64,000 nucleotides of DNA from Halalkalibacter akibai JCM 9157 (lineage in GTDB: Bacteria; Bacillota; Bacilli; Bacillales; Bacillaceae_D): NCBI RefSeq assembly GCF_000513135.1, contig NZ_BAUV01000017.1:1-64000 (forward strand), in the 5' to 3' direction. The position numbers and the translations under genes were made by a program. Positions within the stretch are counted from its first letter, which is position 1; each line of letters opens with the position of its first letter. Of this stretch, positions 10,055 to 19,546 are shown piece by piece. Under the pieces are notes generated by a model. The model saw only the letters and a list, made by a program, of their open reading frames with translations, did no database searches and was not told the origin of the DNA.

Positions 10055-10741
10055 ATGGAGTATAGCGTTGTAATACCAGCAGCAGGTCAAGGAAAGCGCA
10101 TGCGAGCAGGGAAGAATAAGCAGTTTTTAGAATTGAAAGGTGAACCTTTAATTGTTCATACTTTACGGCTGTTTGATTTGGATCCTCTATGCCGGCAAAT
10201 TGTACTGGTTGCTAATCAAGATGAAATAGCGATCATGCAAGATATAAGGAAAGACTATCAAATTAAAAAAGTCTGCGCTGTAATTGAGGGTGGGAAAGAA
10301 CGACAAGATAGTGTAAGAAATGGACTGAACTTTTTCCGTGAAGAACAAATTGTACTCGTTCATGACGGCGCACGACCTTTTGTTACATATGATGTGATTA
10401 ATAAGCTTGTTAGAAAAGCTGAAGAAATGGGAGCGGCTATTTGTGCGGTGCCAGTTAAGGATACGATCAAGCGAGTAATAGATGGTGTTGTGATTGAAAC
10501 GCAAAAAAGAGAAGAATTATGGTCGGTGCAAACACCACAAGCTTTTAAGTGGTCGCTCATTATAGAAGCTCATGAACAGGCAAATAAGGAAAATATGATC
10601 GGGACAGATGATGCCAGTCTAGTTGAGTGGATTGGGAAAGAGGTAGCGATTGTAGAAGGAGACTACCAAAACATTAAGCTGACTACACCAGAAGATTTAC
10701 TTTTTGCAGAAGCTATTTTAACGGAGAAGGAGAAAAAATAA
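10055..10741 (+). CDS. ispD: IspD, MEP cytidylyltransferase
   Basis: Third step of the methylerythritol phosphate route to isoprenoids: couples CTP to MEP to form CDP-ME. The 228-residue protein has the nucleotide-binding start [12 protein letters not shown], the [10 protein letters not shown] motif and TDDASLVE near the C-terminus. ATG at 10055 is chosen over an upstream in-frame start because GGGAGAGG lies just before it and the family begins at this point. ispF follows after 1 bp. Confidence 0.96.
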   Translation: MEYSVVIPAAGQGKRMRAGKNKQFLELKGEPLIVHTLRLFDLDPLCRQIVLVANQDEIAIMQDIRKDYQIKKVCAVIEGGKERQDSVRNGLNFFREEQIVLVHDGARPFVTYDVINKLVRKAEEMGAAICAVPVKDTIKRVIDGVVIETQKREELWSVQTPQAFKWSLIIEAHEQANKENMIGTDDASLVEWIGKEVAIVEGDYQNIKLTTPEDLLFAEAILTEKEKK

Positions 10742-10742
10742 A

Positions 10743-11216
10743 ATGAGAATTGGACAAGGTTTTGATGTGCATCAGCTTGTTGAAGGAAGACCCCTTATTT
10801 TAGGAGGTATAACCATTCCTTATGAAAAAGGGTTACTGGGCCACTCCGATGCGGATGTCTTGTTACACACTATAGCAGATGCTGCACTAGGAGCTATTGG
10901 TGAAGGGGACATTGGGAAGCATTTCCCGGACACAGATAATGCTTTTAAAGACGCTGATTCGGCTGAATTATTGATCCATGTTTGGAAACTGGTAAAAGAA
11001 AAAGGCTATAAACTAGGTAACATTGATTGCACGATTATTGCGCAGATGCCAAAGATGGCTCCACACATAGAGACGATGAGGGCACGAATTGCAGAATTGC
11101 TTGAGGCAGATACAAGCCAGGTGAATGTGAAGGCAACGACAACGGAGAAGCTTGGTTTCACAGGTAGAGGAGAAGGGATTGCATCACAGGCTGTTATTTT
11201 ATTGGTGGAAGCTTAA
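10743..11216 (+). CDS. ispF: IspF, MECDP synthase
   Basis: Cyclises CDP-ME 2-phosphate to 2-C-methyl-D-erythritol 2,4-cyclodiphosphate. The 157-residue trimeric enzyme shows the metal-binding start GFDVHQL and [27 protein letters not shown], and [14 protein letters not shown] at the C-terminus. It is translationally close to ispD (GGAGAAGGAGAA lies inside the ispD end), and the pair forms one short operon. Confidence 0.97.
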   Translation: MRIGQGFDVHQLVEGRPLILGGITIPYEKGLLGHSDADVLLHTIADAALGAIGEGDIGKHFPDTDNAFKDADSAELLIHVWKLVKEKGYKLGNIDCTIIAQMPKMAPHIETMRARIAELLEADTSQVNVKATTTEKLGFTGRGEGIASQAVILLVEA

Positions 11217-11238
11217 TATGTTTATCTTCTTATTGAAC

Positions 11239-11266
11239 TTGACCAAGAAAGTCTAAGTGCTAAAAT
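11239..11266 (+). promoter_or_regulatory. Promoter of gltX
   Basis: TTGACC (11239-11244), 16 bp, TAAAAT (11261-11266) preceded by TGC, so also an extended -10. Confidence 0.65.
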
Positions 11267-11315
11267 AGAGTAAGTCAAAAAAGCATACATGCTAGAAACG
11301 GAAGGTGTAAGGATT

Positions 11316-12769
11316 ATGGGAAGTGATGTTCGTGTTAGATTCGCGCCTAGCCCAACAGGACATTTACATATCGGAGGTGCTCGTTCAGCCCTTTTTAATT
11401 ATTTGTTTGCTAAGAGCCAAGGTGGGAAATTTATTTTAAGGATTGAAGATACAGACCAAGCTCGTAACGTTGATCAAGCTAAAGAGAAACTACTTGATAG
11501 TTTAAAGTGGCTTGGGATGGAATGGGATGAGAGTATTGATGTTGGTGGTGAGTATGGCCCTTATAGCTGTATGGAGCGTGTAGGCTCTATAAAGAGTTTC
11601 TAGAACAACTACTAGAATCAGGGAAGGCTTACTATTGTTATATGACGGAGGAAGAGCTAGAGGCAGAACGAGAGGCTCAGAAGGCACGCGGAGAATTGCC
11701 GAAGTATAGTGGCCGTGATCGTGATCTGACAGAGGAACAAAGAAATGAGTATGAAGCAAAAGGACTCAAGCCAGTAGTTCGTTTCCGTGTACCAGAAGGA
11801 AAAGACATAAAAATTGACGATTCCGTTCGTGGGGAAGTAACATTTGAATCAGATGGTATTGGTGATTTTGTTATTGCTAGAAAAGATGGAATACCAATGT
11901 ATAACTTTGCAGTTGTTGTGGACGACCATCTTATGAAAATTTCTCATGTAATCCGTGGTGAAGAGCACTTATCAAATACACCAAGGCAAGTATTGCTTTA
12001 TGAAGCTTTTGGTTGGGACGTTCCACATTTTGCTCATGCTTCGCTAATTTTAAATCCAGATCGTCAAAAGATGAGTAAACGCGATGAGTCTATTATCCAA
12101 TTTGTTGAACAATATAAAGAGCTTGGCTATATGCCTGAAGCTATCGTTAATTTCCTTGCTCTTTTAGGCTGGTCTCCAGTTGGGGAAGAAGAAATCTTCT
12201 CGATGCAAGAATTAGGAGAACAATTCACTTTGGAACGTGTTTCAAAGGCCCCTGCTGTGTTTGATACAGATAAATTAGCTTGGATGAATAATCAGTATGT
12301 GAAAGAAGCTGAACTAGACAAAGTAGTTGAGCTAGCATTGCCTCATTTAGTGAAGGCTGGTAAGGTACCAGAAGAAATGTCTGCTGAACAAAGAGAGTGG
12401 GCTCGCAAATTAATTGGCTTATATCAAGAACAATTACAATTTGGAGCAGAAATCGTTGAGTTAACAGAACTTTTCTTTAAAGAGGAAATTGAGTATAATG
12501 AGGAAGCGCAAGTGGTTTTAAATGAAGAGCAAGTTCCTGAAGTATTAGCTCAATTCAAAAAAGAAATTGAGTTGGTAGAAGATTTTACGGCAGCAAATAT
12601 TAAATCTGCTATTAAAGCTACGCAAAAAGCAACAGGACATAAAGGTAAGAAATTATTTATGCCTATCCGTGTAGCACTTACAGGACAAACTCACGGTCGT
12701 GACCTAGATAATTCGATAGAATTACTTGGTAAGGCGGTTGTGACGGCGAGGTTAAATAGGTTAACTTAA
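11316..12769 (+). CDS. gltX: GltX, glutamyl-tRNA synthetase (one-base frameshift)
   Basis: Charges tRNA-Glu, and in Bacillus also tRNA-Gln for later amidation. The N-terminal part has the class I HIGH-type signature [14 protein letters not shown]; the second part has KMSKR in [12 protein letters not shown] and the anticodon-binding helices. The frame breaks at about 11583: one base is missing in the GG of CGTGTAGGCTC. Restoring it gives [20 protein letters not shown], which runs into [13 protein letters not shown] at 11642. No second gltX is seen here and the enzyme is essential, so an assembly error is by far the likeliest cause. ATG 11316 follows AAGGTGTAAGG. Confidence 0.92.
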
Positions 12770-12849
12770 AAGTTAAATTTAAAGTATTCCGCGATTTCAT
12801 CTTATAAAGTAGTCAAAATAAACATATACTGAAAATTAACATACAAACA

Positions 12850-13091
12850 ACGTGTAGATAGGGAAAAGTAAAAGAAAGAAGTCCTTTCAGAGAGAACCAT
12901 CATGGCTGAGAATGGTTTAGGTTACTTTCTTTGAACATGCACCCTTGAGCCTTTTCTTGAAAGTAGTAGGGAAGAGCGGTTAGCTTCGTTATAGGCTAAT
13001 AAAGATTAGTAGGAAGTTTATCTCCTACTAGTAACAGAGTGGAACCGCGCCGTGGCGCCTCTGTGCTTCGATAGCACAGGGGCGTTTTTTT
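12850..13091 (+). promoter_or_regulatory. T-box riboswitch, cysteine specifier
   Basis: The T-box core AGAGTGGAACCGCG is at 13036-13049, preceded by a stem I region with AGAGAACC at about 12890. The likely specifier codon is TGC at 12938-12940 within GAACATGCACC, which calls tRNA-Cys and fits the downstream cysE-cysS genes. The terminator is CGCCTCTGTGC (13056-13066) with GCACAGGGGCG (13074-13084) and a T run to 13091. Uncharged tRNA-Cys should favour the antiterminator. The left boundary is approximate. A possible -10 TATACT lies at 12825-12830. Confidence 0.92.
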
Positions 13092-13122
13092 ATGGTTCGA
13101 ATTAAAGGGGGAAGAGGAGAAG

Positions 13123-13803
13123 ATGGGGAAAAAGTTTCGAACGTTATTAAATGATGTTGATGTGGTCTTTGAACAAGACCCTGCTGCTAGAAGTCGTTTA
13201 GAAGTCATCTTTACCTATTCCGGTGTTCATGCGATATGGGCACATAGGTTGGCGCACTGGTTTTGGAAAAAGAAAATGTACTTTTTAGCTAGATCCATTT
13301 CGCAAATTAGTCGTTTTTTTACAGGGATAGAAATTCACCCTGGGGCTGTAATTGGTCAAAGGTTATTTATAGATCATGGCATGGGAGTTGTCATTGGTGA
13401 GACATGTGAAATAGGAGATAATGTCACGATTTATCAAGGTGTTACATTAGGTGGAACGGGGAAAGAAAAGGGCAAGCGTCATCCAACCGTTGAGGACGGG
13501 GTCTTAATTGCTTCAGGAGCTAAGATATTAGGCTCGTTTACAATAGGGAAAAATGCTCGAATAGGTGCAGGGTCAGTTGTGTTAAAAGAAGTTCCGCCTG
13601 ATTCTACAGTTGTGGGAATACCAGGTAAGATCGTGATCCAAAATGGAGTAAAGGTTGAGCATGGTTTAAACCATCATATCCTACCTGATCCAATTGCTGA
13701 TAAATTAAAGGAATTAGAAGAGGAAATCAAAGCGTTGAAAGCAGAAAGACAACAATTGGAAATTGAAAAAGAACAGTTAGCAAAATCGTACTCAAGAAAG
13801 TAA
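13123..13803 (+). CDS. cysE: CysE, serine O-acetyltransferase
   Basis: Makes O-acetylserine from serine and acetyl-CoA, the first committed step of cysteine synthesis. It has the helical N-terminal region, then hexapeptide repeats forming the left-handed beta-helix ([44 protein letters not shown]). The C-terminal 40 residues form a charged coiled coil. ATG 13123 follows GAGGAG. At 226 residues it is slightly longer than B. subtilis CysE. Controlled by the T-box. Confidence 0.96.
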   Translation: MGKKFRTLLNDVDVVFEQDPAARSRLEVIFTYSGVHAIWAHRLAHWFWKKKMYFLARSISQISRFFTGIEIHPGAVIGQRLFIDHGMGVVIGETCEIGDNVTIYQGVTLGGTGKEKGKRHPTVEDGVLIASGAKILGSFTIGKNARIGAGSVVLKEVPPDSTVVGIPGKIVIQNGVKVEHGLNHHILPDPIADKLKELEEEIKALKAERQQLEIEKEQLAKSYSRK

Positions 13804-13849
13804 CTGAGTGCATACAGTGTTAGGAAAGATTGTAAAGGGGTCGTGACAA

Positions 13850-15247
13850 ATGTCTATTAAGGTTTATAACAGTCTAACAAAGAAGAAAGAAGACTTTATT
13901 CCGATTGAAGAAGGAAAAGTGAGTATGTATGTGTGTGGACCAACCGTTTACAACTACATTCACATAGGAAATGCAAGACCGCCTATTGTCTATGATATGG
14001 TGCGTCGATATTTAGAGTATAGAGGATATGATGTAACATTTATTTCTAACTTTACGGATGTAGATGATAAAATTATTAGAGCGGCAAATGAATTGGGAGA
14101 AGATGTATTTGAGGTAGCGAATCGCTTTATTGAGGCTTATCATCATGATACATGTGCCTTAGGCGTGAGAGAAGCTGATGTTCACCCAAGAGTAACAGAG
14201 ACGATTCCTGAAATTATTTCCTTTATTGAAGCCCTTGTAAAAAAGGAATATGCCTATGAATCAAAAGGCGATGTTTATTTTAGAACAAGGAAGTTTGAAG
14301 GTTATGGTAAACTTTCTTCGCAGTCTATTGAAGACTTAAGATCAGGGGCTAGGATTGAAGTGGATGAGCGTAAAGAAGATCCTATAGACTTTGTTTTATG
14401 GAAAGCGGCTAAAGAGGGAGAAATCTCTTGGAATAGCCCTTGGGGGGAAGGTCGACCGGGTTGGCATATTGAATGTTCAGCCATGGTAAAAAAATATTTA
14501 GGTGACACGATAGATATTCATGCTGGTGGGCAAGATTTAACTTTCCCTCATCATGAAAATGAAATTGCTCAATCTGAAGCTTTAACAGGCAAAACAATGG
14601 CAAATTATTGGCTTCATAATGGATTTATTAATATTGATAATGAAAAAATGTCGAAATCACTCGGAAATTTTGTTTTGGCAAATGAGATCATTCGACAACA
14701 TTCGGCAGAAGTCGTTCGTTTCTTCATGCTCACTGCTCATTATCGTAGTCCTATCAACTTTAGTGATGAGTTATTAGAAGGAGCTAAAAGTGGTCTTGAG
14801 CGACTAAAAACAGCTGTTTCTAGTTTAGAATATAGACTGGGAGAATCTGCTGACTTTGGTGAATTGGGTGATTGGAACGAAAGAATAAAAGCTTTACAAG
14901 AACGCTTCATTGAAGAGATGGATGATGACTTTAATAGTGCAAATGGAATTGCTGTTCTTTTTGATTTAGCAAAAGAAGCCAACCGTTACTTACGTGAAGA
15001 ACGAACTTCAAAAGAAGTGTTACAAGCATTTTTAAGTTTATTTAATGAGTTTGCGGATGTACTAGGAATCACATTACATCAACAAAAAGACTTACTAGAT
15101 GAAGAAATTGAACAATTAATAGAAGATCGAAATCAAGCTAGAAAAGAAAAGAACTTTGCTTTAGCTGATCAAATTCGAGATAATCTCAAAGAACAAGGGA
15201 TTATCTTAGAAGACACAGCCCAAGGTGTTCGCTGGAAGCGAGGCTAA
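13850..15247 (+). CDS. cysS: CysS, cysteinyl-tRNA synthetase
   Basis: Charges tRNA-Cys. The 465-residue class I synthetase has HIGN in [12 protein letters not shown] and the KMSKS loop in [10 protein letters not shown]. Zinc ligands typical of the family are present ([28 protein letters not shown]). It is the second gene behind the Cys T-box, so cysteine supply and charging are adjusted together. mrnC starts 2 bp after the stop. Confidence 0.97.
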   Translation: MSIKVYNSLTKKKEDFIPIEEGKVSMYVCGPTVYNYIHIGNARPPIVYDMVRRYLEYRGYDVTFISNFTDVDDKIIRAANELGEDVFEVANRFIEAYHHDTCALGVREADVHPRVTETIPEIISFIEALVKKEYAYESKGDVYFRTRKFEGYGKLSSQSIEDLRSGARIEVDERKEDPIDFVLWKAAKEGEISWNSPWGEGRPGWHIECSAMVKKYLGDTIDIHAGGQDLTFPHHENEIAQSEALTGKTMANYWLHNGFINIDNEKMSKSLGNFVLANEIIRQHSAEVVRFFMLTAHYRSPINFSDELLEGAKSGLERLKTAVSSLEYRLGESADFGELGDWNERIKALQERFIEEMDDDFNSANGIAVLFDLAKEANRYLREERTSKEVLQAFLSLFNEFADVLGITLHQQKDLLDEEIEQLIEDRNQARKEKNFALADQIRDNLKEQGIILEDTAQGVRWKRG

Positions 15248-15249
15248 GA

Positions 15250-15663
15250 ATGAAGATTATTGATGCCTCGATTGACTTAAAACAATTAAATGCTCTAGCG
15301 CTAGCTTATATGGGAGACTCGGTGTTAGATATGTATGTTCGTTATTATTTAATTGCACAAGGAAATGTAAGGCCACATCGACTCCATGTAGAAGCCACTA
15401 AATATGTATCGGCAAAGTCTCAAGCGTTTATAATGGGTAAAATGCTTGAGGAGGATTTTTTTACAACAGAAGAGATCAATGTATTTAAAAGAGGAAGAAA
15501 TGCCAAATCAGGATCTATTCCTAAAAATACAGATCTTAATACGTACCGTTATTCAACCGGATTTGAAGCCGTACTTGGCTATCATTATTTTCAAGGCGAG
15601 CAAAATCGCCTTGATGAAATAATGAAAAAGGCAGTTTCAATAGTAGAGGAAGGGAGGAAGTAA
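15250..15663 (+). CDS. mrnC: MrnC, Mini-ribonuclease III
   Basis: A small RNase III-type enzyme without an RNA-binding domain that matures 23S rRNA ends in Bacillus. The 137 residues hold LALAYMGDSVLDMYVRYYL, with the catalytic Asp in GDSVLD, and the second acidic site in the TGFEAVLGYHY helix. The ATG lies 2 bp after cysS. Confidence 0.95.
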   Translation: MKIIDASIDLKQLNALALAYMGDSVLDMYVRYYLIAQGNVRPHRLHVEATKYVSAKSQAFIMGKMLEEDFFTTEEINVFKRGRNAKSGSIPKNTDLNTYRYSTGFEAVLGYHYFQGEQNRLDEIMKKAVSIVEEGRK

Positions 15664-15664
15664 C

Positions 15665-16417
15665 ATGAGTAAAGAAGAATTCATCGTTGGAAAGAATCCA
15701 ATTATTGAAGCTCTAAAGTCGGGTCATTCGATTAATAAAATTTGGATTTCAGAAGCGTCACAAAAAGGACAAATGACTAAGATTACACAGCTTGCAAAGG
15801 AAAATGGGGTTTTAGTACAACATGTACCTAAGAAGAAACTTGAACAGTTAGCAGATACAGATAATCATCAGGGGGTTGTTGCTTCGATTGCTGCGTATGA
15901 ATATGCCGAAATTGATGACCTTTTTCAAGCTGCCGAGAAAAAAGGAGAAGAGCCATTTTTTCTTTTATTAGATGAGGTGGAAGATCCTCATAATCTAGGT
16001 TCAATCTTAAGAACAGCGGATGCGGTTGGTGCTCATGGTGTAATTATACCGAAAAGAAGAGCAGTTGGTTTAACTCAAACTGTTGCTAAATCATCAACAG
16101 GTGCTATTGAATATGTACCAGTCGTACGCGTCACTAATCTGGCAAGAACGATGGATGATTTAAAGAAAAGGGGCATTTGGTTTGCGGGAACAGATGCTAA
16201 AGGGACGGATGATTACCGTCAGGCTTCATTTGATATGCCTATTGCCCTTGTTATCGGGAGTGAAGGGAAAGGAATTAGCCGGTTAGTAAAAGAGAAGTGT
16301 GATTTTCTTGTACGCATTCCGATGGTAGGGCATGTAACATCATTGAATGCATCTGTGGCAGCAAGCCTACTTATGTATGAGGTTTACCGGAGAAGAAATG
16401 AAGTAGGCAGTGAATAG
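15665..16417 (+). CDS. rlmB: RlmB, 23S rRNA 2'-O-methyltransferase
   Basis: A SPOUT/TrmH-family methyltransferase, expected to modify a 23S rRNA guanosine. It has an N-terminal substrate-binding domain (residues 1-75) and the SPOUT motifs LDEVEDPHNLGSILRTADAVG, GSEGKGISRLV and IPMVGHVTSLNASVAASLL, which form the knot. RBS GGGAGGAAG lies at the end of mrnC. Part of the RNA-processing cluster mrnC-rlmB-rae1. Confidence 0.95.
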   Translation: MSKEEFIVGKNPIIEALKSGHSINKIWISEASQKGQMTKITQLAKENGVLVQHVPKKKLEQLADTDNHQGVVASIAAYEYAEIDDLFQAAEKKGEEPFFLLLDEVEDPHNLGSILRTADAVGAHGVIIPKRRAVGLTQTVAKSSTGAIEYVPVVRVTNLARTMDDLKKRGIWFAGTDAKGTDDYRQASFDMPIALVIGSEGKGISRLVKEKCDFLVRIPMVGHVTSLNASVAASLLMYEVYRRRNEVGSE

Positions 16418-16419
16418 CG

Positions 16420-16929
16420 ATGAAAGATATTTTGCTCGTGGACGGCTATAATATGATTGGTGCCTGGCCTGAGCTCAGACAACTAAAGGACAAGGATTTA
16501 GGATTAGCACGTGACCGTTTAGTTGAAATAATGGCAGAATATCAAGCTTATACGGGATATAAAGTAAAAGTAATCTTTGATGCTCATATGGTAGCAGGAA
16601 TAGGGAAAAGTTATCACAATCATCGTGTGGATGTTATCTATACAAGAAAGAATGAAACAGCCGATGAACGAATTGAAAAACTAGTTCATGAATTAAAGAG
16701 AATTGACACAACGATTCACGTCGCAACCTCAGATTTTACAGAGCAGTCATTGACATTTGGAAGTGGTGCGTTAAGAAAGTCTGCTAGGGAACTTTTGATT
16801 GAAACAGAAACGACTGAAAAGGGAATCGACACAGAGGTACAAAAAACGCAAAAAAAGAGAAATTCGACAAAAATCCCGCTTACTGACGAAATTGCTGAAA
16901 TTTTTGAAAAATGGCGTCGAGAGCGTTGA
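16420..16929 (+). CDS. rae1: Rae1 (YacP), ribosome-dependent endoribonuclease
   Basis: A NYN/PIN-like nuclease that in B. subtilis enters the ribosomal A site and cuts certain mRNAs. The 169-residue protein starts DILLVDGYNMIGAWPEL, with the acidic catalytic Asp in VDGYN, followed by VIFDAHMV and the TADERIEKL helix. It begins 2 bp after rlmB, so translation is probably coupled. Confidence 0.95.
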   Translation: MKDILLVDGYNMIGAWPELRQLKDKDLGLARDRLVEIMAEYQAYTGYKVKVIFDAHMVAGIGKSYHNHRVDVIYTRKNETADERIEKLVHELKRIDTTIHVATSDFTEQSLTFGSGALRKSARELLIETETTEKGIDTEVQKTQKKRNSTKIPLTDEIAEIFEKWRRER

Positions 16930-17008
16930 TGCGTGGTTGACCAGCTGGAAAAGTGTGCTATATAATGGCGATAAGAACCAGACAACAGCTAAGGTCGGAG
17001 GGATTGTC

Positions 17009-17665
17009 GTGAGCATGGACCTTCAAGAAATGAAACTAAAACCGATTTATGACAAAGTGGAAGATGATGAATTAGTCATTTTTGTACGAAATGGTGACAG
17101 TGGAGCGTTGGAATATCTAATCAACAAATACAAGAATTTTGTCCGTGCAAAAGCAAGGTCGTATTTTTTGATTGGAGCTGATCATGAAGACATAGTTCAA
17201 GAAGGAATGATCGGACTTTATAAAGCTGTTCGTGATTTTAATGGGGACAAGCTCTCATCCTTCAAAGCTTTTGCTGAACTATGTATTACAAGACAGATCA
17301 TTACAGCCATTAAGACGGCAACAAGACAAAAGCATATTCCGTTGAACTCCTATGTGTCATTGGACAAGCCTTTATACGACGAGGAATCAGACCGCACATT
17401 GCTTGACGTAATTTGTGGAACACGTGTAACGGATCCTGAGGAATTGTTAATTAATCAAGAAGAATTCGCTGACATTGAGTTGAAAATGGGTGAATTACTA
17501 AGTGATTTGGAACGTCAAGTGCTGATGTTGTATCTTGATGGTAGGTCGTACCAAGAAATATCTGTTGATTTAAAACGTCATGTCAAGTCAATTGATAACG
17601 CATTGCAGCGAGTTAAAAGAAAACTAGAGCGTTATGTTGAGCTTAAAGGTGTATCGTTATCATAA
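17009..17665 (+). CDS. sigH: SigH, transition-state sigma factor
   Basis: RNA polymerase sigma-H, which directs early sporulation and stationary-phase genes. Region 2 is clear (YFLIGADHEDIVQEGMIGLYKAVRDF), and region 4 has the HTH YQEISVDLKRHVKSIDNALQRVKRKL. GTG at 17009 is chosen because GGAGGG (16998-17003) sits 6 bp upstream and it gives 218 residues, the same length as B. subtilis SigH; an ATG two codons later is possible. The reading frame is open further upstream, but that part overlaps rae1 in another frame. Presence suggests a spore-forming lineage. Confidence 0.96.
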   Translation: MSMDLQEMKLKPIYDKVEDDELVIFVRNGDSGALEYLINKYKNFVRAKARSYFLIGADHEDIVQEGMIGLYKAVRDFNGDKLSSFKAFAELCITRQIITAIKTATRQKHIPLNSYVSLDKPLYDEESDRTLLDVICGTRVTDPEELLINQEEFADIELKMGELLSDLERQVLMLYLDGRSYQEISVDLKRHVKSIDNALQRVKRKLERYVELKGVSLS

Positions 17666-17667
17666 GA

Positions 17668-17746
17668 GAGGGTAACTCTGAGTTCGTCCCTACTGTAGCT
17701 TATCAAGTAGAGTAAGGGAGGAAAATCTGAGTTAGCCTCTATTTTT
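17668..17746 (+). terminator. Terminator after sigH
   Basis: GAGGGTAACTC (17668-17678) pairs with GAGTTAGCCTC (17729-17739) with one mismatch, followed by T residues at 17742-17746. The 50-nt loop is long. Confidence 0.65.
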
Positions 17747-17772
17747 CATACTGTGACAGATTGTTCGAATAA

Positions 17773-17801
17773 TTGACACGAATTTATGTATATGGTAGAT
17801 T
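17773..17801 (+). promoter_or_regulatory. Sigma-A promoter for rpmG-secE-nusG
   Basis: TTGACA (17773-17778), 17 bp, TAGATT (17796-17801), with TGG before the -10 giving an extended form. Confidence 0.8.
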
Positions 17802-17834
17802 TAGATAGTATGTACTTGTTTGCGGAGGTGCGAT

Positions 17835-17984
17835 GTGAGAATTAACGTTGTGCTAGCGTGTGGAGTTTGTCAATCAAGAAATTATTCAACAGAAAAAAAC
17901 AAGGAAACTACTAGTGAACGGATTGAAATGAAGAAGTTTTGTAAAAGTTGTCAAGAGCGAACGCTTCATCGTGAAACGAAGTAG
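17835..17984 (+). CDS. rpmG: Ribosomal protein L33 (zinc type)
   Basis: A 49-residue 50S subunit protein. Two CxxC pairs at residues 9/12 and 36/39 form a zinc ribbon, so this is the zinc-containing form. GTG at 17835 follows GCGGAGGTG; an ATG overlapping it is in a frame that stops at once. The placement directly before secE-nusG is the standard Bacillus arrangement. Confidence 0.93.
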   Translation: MRINVVLACGVCQSRNYSTEKNKETTSERIEMKKFCKSCQERTLHRETK

Positions 17985-18081
17985 ATTGCTTTAAGGTTAT
18001 TCTTTATTTTTCTAACTATAGTGTTACCTGAATAGATTAGGGCAGTTTTGTCTATATTGATTGATGCTGGGGGTGTCTGTC

Positions 18082-18273
18082 GTGGCTGGCGGTGTAAAAA
18101 ATATCGGGAAGTTTTTTCGAGATGTCGTGCAAGAAATGAAACGTGTTTCATGGCCTAATCGTAAAGAGTTAACACGCTATACGTGGGTTGTTATTGGTAC
18201 GGTTGCTTTTATTTCTTTATTTTTCTTTTTAGTTGATACTGGAATTTCGGCACTTCTTCGTTTCCTAAACTAG
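18082..18273 (+). CDS. secE: SecE, preprotein translocase subunit
   Basis: Small single-span subunit that clamps SecY. The 63-residue product has a short cytosolic helix (FFRDVVQEMKRVSWPNRKE, the conserved amphipathic SecE signature) and one membrane segment (YTWVVIGTVAFISLFFFLV) near the C-terminus. GTG at 18082 is preferred as TGGGGGTG lies at the right distance; upstream in-frame starts at 18061/18064 overlap that site. Confidence 0.93.
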   Translation: MAGGVKNIGKFFRDVVQEMKRVSWPNRKELTRYTWVVIGTVAFISLFFFLVDTGISALLRFLN

Positions 18274-18346
18274 TAATTATTCATTTTATTTTTTAAGTGC
18301 AAGCGTTATAACGAAGGAGGGAAGGACAAACTCGTCCAAGTAAATA

Positions 18347-18879
18347 ATGGAAAAGAATTGGTATGTGCTTCATACGTATTCGGGTTACGAAAACAAAGTA
18401 AAGGCTAATTTAGAAAAACGCTTGAATCAATGGACATGACAGATAAAATCTTTCGTGTACTTGTGCCTGTAGAAGAAGAAACAGAAGTGAAGAACGGAAA
18501 AACGAAATCTGTGACTAAGAAGGTATTTCCTGGGTATGTCATTGTTGAGATGATTATGACAGATGACTCTTGGTATGTTGTTCGTAACACGCCAGGTGTA
18601 ACAGGTTTCGTCGGTTCTGCTGGTGCTGGTTCTAAGCCGACAGCATTACTACCGGAAGAGGCAGAGGCAATCTTGAAACAAATGGGTGTTGAGCAACCGA
18701 AAGCTGAAATTGATTTTGAAATCAAAGAATCAGTTAAAGTTAAAGAAGGTCCATTTGCAAACTTTGTTGGTTCTATTGAAGAAATTCAAATGGACAAGCA
18801 AAAGGTTAAGGTTCATGTGAATATGTTTGGTCGTGAAACGCCAGTAGAGCTTGATTTTAATCAAGTGGAAAAGATTTAA
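18347..18879 (+). CDS. nusG: NusG, transcription elongation factor (one-base frameshift)
   Basis: Binds RNA polymerase to control pausing and couples it to ribosomes. The N-terminal NGN domain begins [25 protein letters not shown]; the C-terminal KOW domain is [16 protein letters not shown]. After 18424 the frame changes: one G is missing from a TTGG, and restoring it reads [17 protein letters not shown], the family sequence. All other positions match B. subtilis NusG, so a sequencing error is likely. RBS AAGGAGGGAAGG at about 18315 is rather far from this ATG, but the start matches the family. Confidence 0.92.
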
Positions 18880-18891
18880 TTCGAAAAAAAC

Positions 18892-18920
18892 TTGCTATCT
18901 TTTGTTGAAAGTGATAGAAT
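18892..18920 (+). promoter_or_regulatory. Promoter of rplK-rplA
   Basis: TTGCTA (18892-18897), 17 bp, TAGAAT (18915-18920) preceded by TGA (extended -10). Confidence 0.7.
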
Positions 18921-18959
18921 CTTCATGGTTGACAATGGTTTCGTTAAAAGGAACCCATC

Positions 18960-18984
18960 GGGTGCATGACTGCATCCGTTTTTT
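18960..18984 (+). terminator. Attenuator-like terminator in the rplK leader
   Basis: GGGTGCA (18960-18966) and TGCATCC (18971-18977) form a 7-bp stem with one G-T pair and a TGAC loop, then GTTTTTT to 18984. It sits downstream of the rplK promoter, so it could act as an attenuator rather than an operon end. Confidence 0.6.
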
Positions 18985-18986
18985 GA

Positions 18987-19021
18987 GTGGGAGGGTGCAA
19001 ATATAAACACCCGGATACCAC
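18987..19021 (+). promoter_or_regulatory. Probable L1-binding leader, rplK copy
   Basis: GTGG (18987-18990) pairs with CCAC (19018-19021); inside, GGGTG (18993-18997) pairs with CACCC (19008-19012). The GTGGGAGG...ACCAC arrangement resembles the known L1 autoregulatory leader in Firmicutes, which mimics the 23S rRNA site. A related copy precedes rplA. Confidence 0.55.
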
Positions 19022-19049
19022 ATCACGGACTTTAAGGGAGGTGTGTCAC

Positions 19050-19475
19050 GTGGCTAAAAAGGTTATTAAAATGGTTAAATTACAAATTCCTGCTGGAAAA
19101 GCTAATCCAGCGCCACCAGTTGGTCCTGCATTAGGTCAAGCAGGTGTAAATATTATGGGATTCTGTAAGGAATTTAACGCTCGTACTTCAGACCAAGCTG
19201 GTCTTATTATTCCAGTTGAAATCACTGTATTTGAAGATCGTTCGTTTACATTCATCACTAAAACTCCACCTGCAGCTGTTCTTCTTAAGAAAGTTGCTGG
19301 GATTGAGTCTGGTTCTGGAGAGCCTAACGTTAAAAAGGTTGCTACAGTAAAACGTGATAAAGTACGCGAGATTGCTGAGACGAAAATGCCAGATCTAAAC
19401 GCAGCTAGTGTAGAATCAGCTATGCGTATGGTTGAAGGTACTGCTCGCAGCATGGGTATTGTGATTGAAGACTAA
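19050..19475 (+). CDS. rplK: Ribosomal protein L11
   Basis: A 141-residue protein of the GTPase-associated centre that binds 23S rRNA and is the site of thiostrepton action and RelA stimulation. The N-terminal domain carries the conserved proline-rich segment [27 protein letters not shown]; the C-terminal domain binds rRNA. GTG at 19050 follows AAGGGAGGTG and gives the exact family length. Confidence 0.97.
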   Translation: MAKKVIKMVKLQIPAGKANPAPPVGPALGQAGVNIMGFCKEFNARTSDQAGLIIPVEITVFEDRSFTFITKTPPAAVLLKKVAGIESGSGEPNVKKVATVKRDKVREIAETKMPDLNAASVESAMRMVEGTARSMGIVIED

Positions 19476-19490
19476 TTGGTAAGTTTCTGG

Positions 19491-19540
19491 AGGTTGCGAT
19501 GAGGATAGACCCTCTTTACCTAGTGATAGGTTCGCAACCT
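19491..19540 (+). ncRNA. Three-way-junction-like structure between rplK and rplA
   Basis: AGGTTGCGA (19491-19499) pairs perfectly with TCGCAACCT (19532-19540). Inside are two small hairpins: GAGG (19501-19504) with CCTC (19511-19514), and ACCT (19518-19521) with AGGT (19528-19531). No T run follows, so it is not an ordinary terminator. It may be a regulatory or processing structure in the rplK-rplA transcript; I do not recognise a named family. Confidence 0.5.
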
Positions 19541-19546
19541 TTAATA

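Noticed and set aside
11502-11759. Minus-strand frame across the gltX break
   Set aside because: It is a shadow of gltX codons and its product resembles no known family.
16799-17008. A longer SigH with an extra basic N-terminus
   Set aside because: The upstream part overlaps rae1 in another frame, and the GTG at 17009 has the RBS and gives the exact family length.
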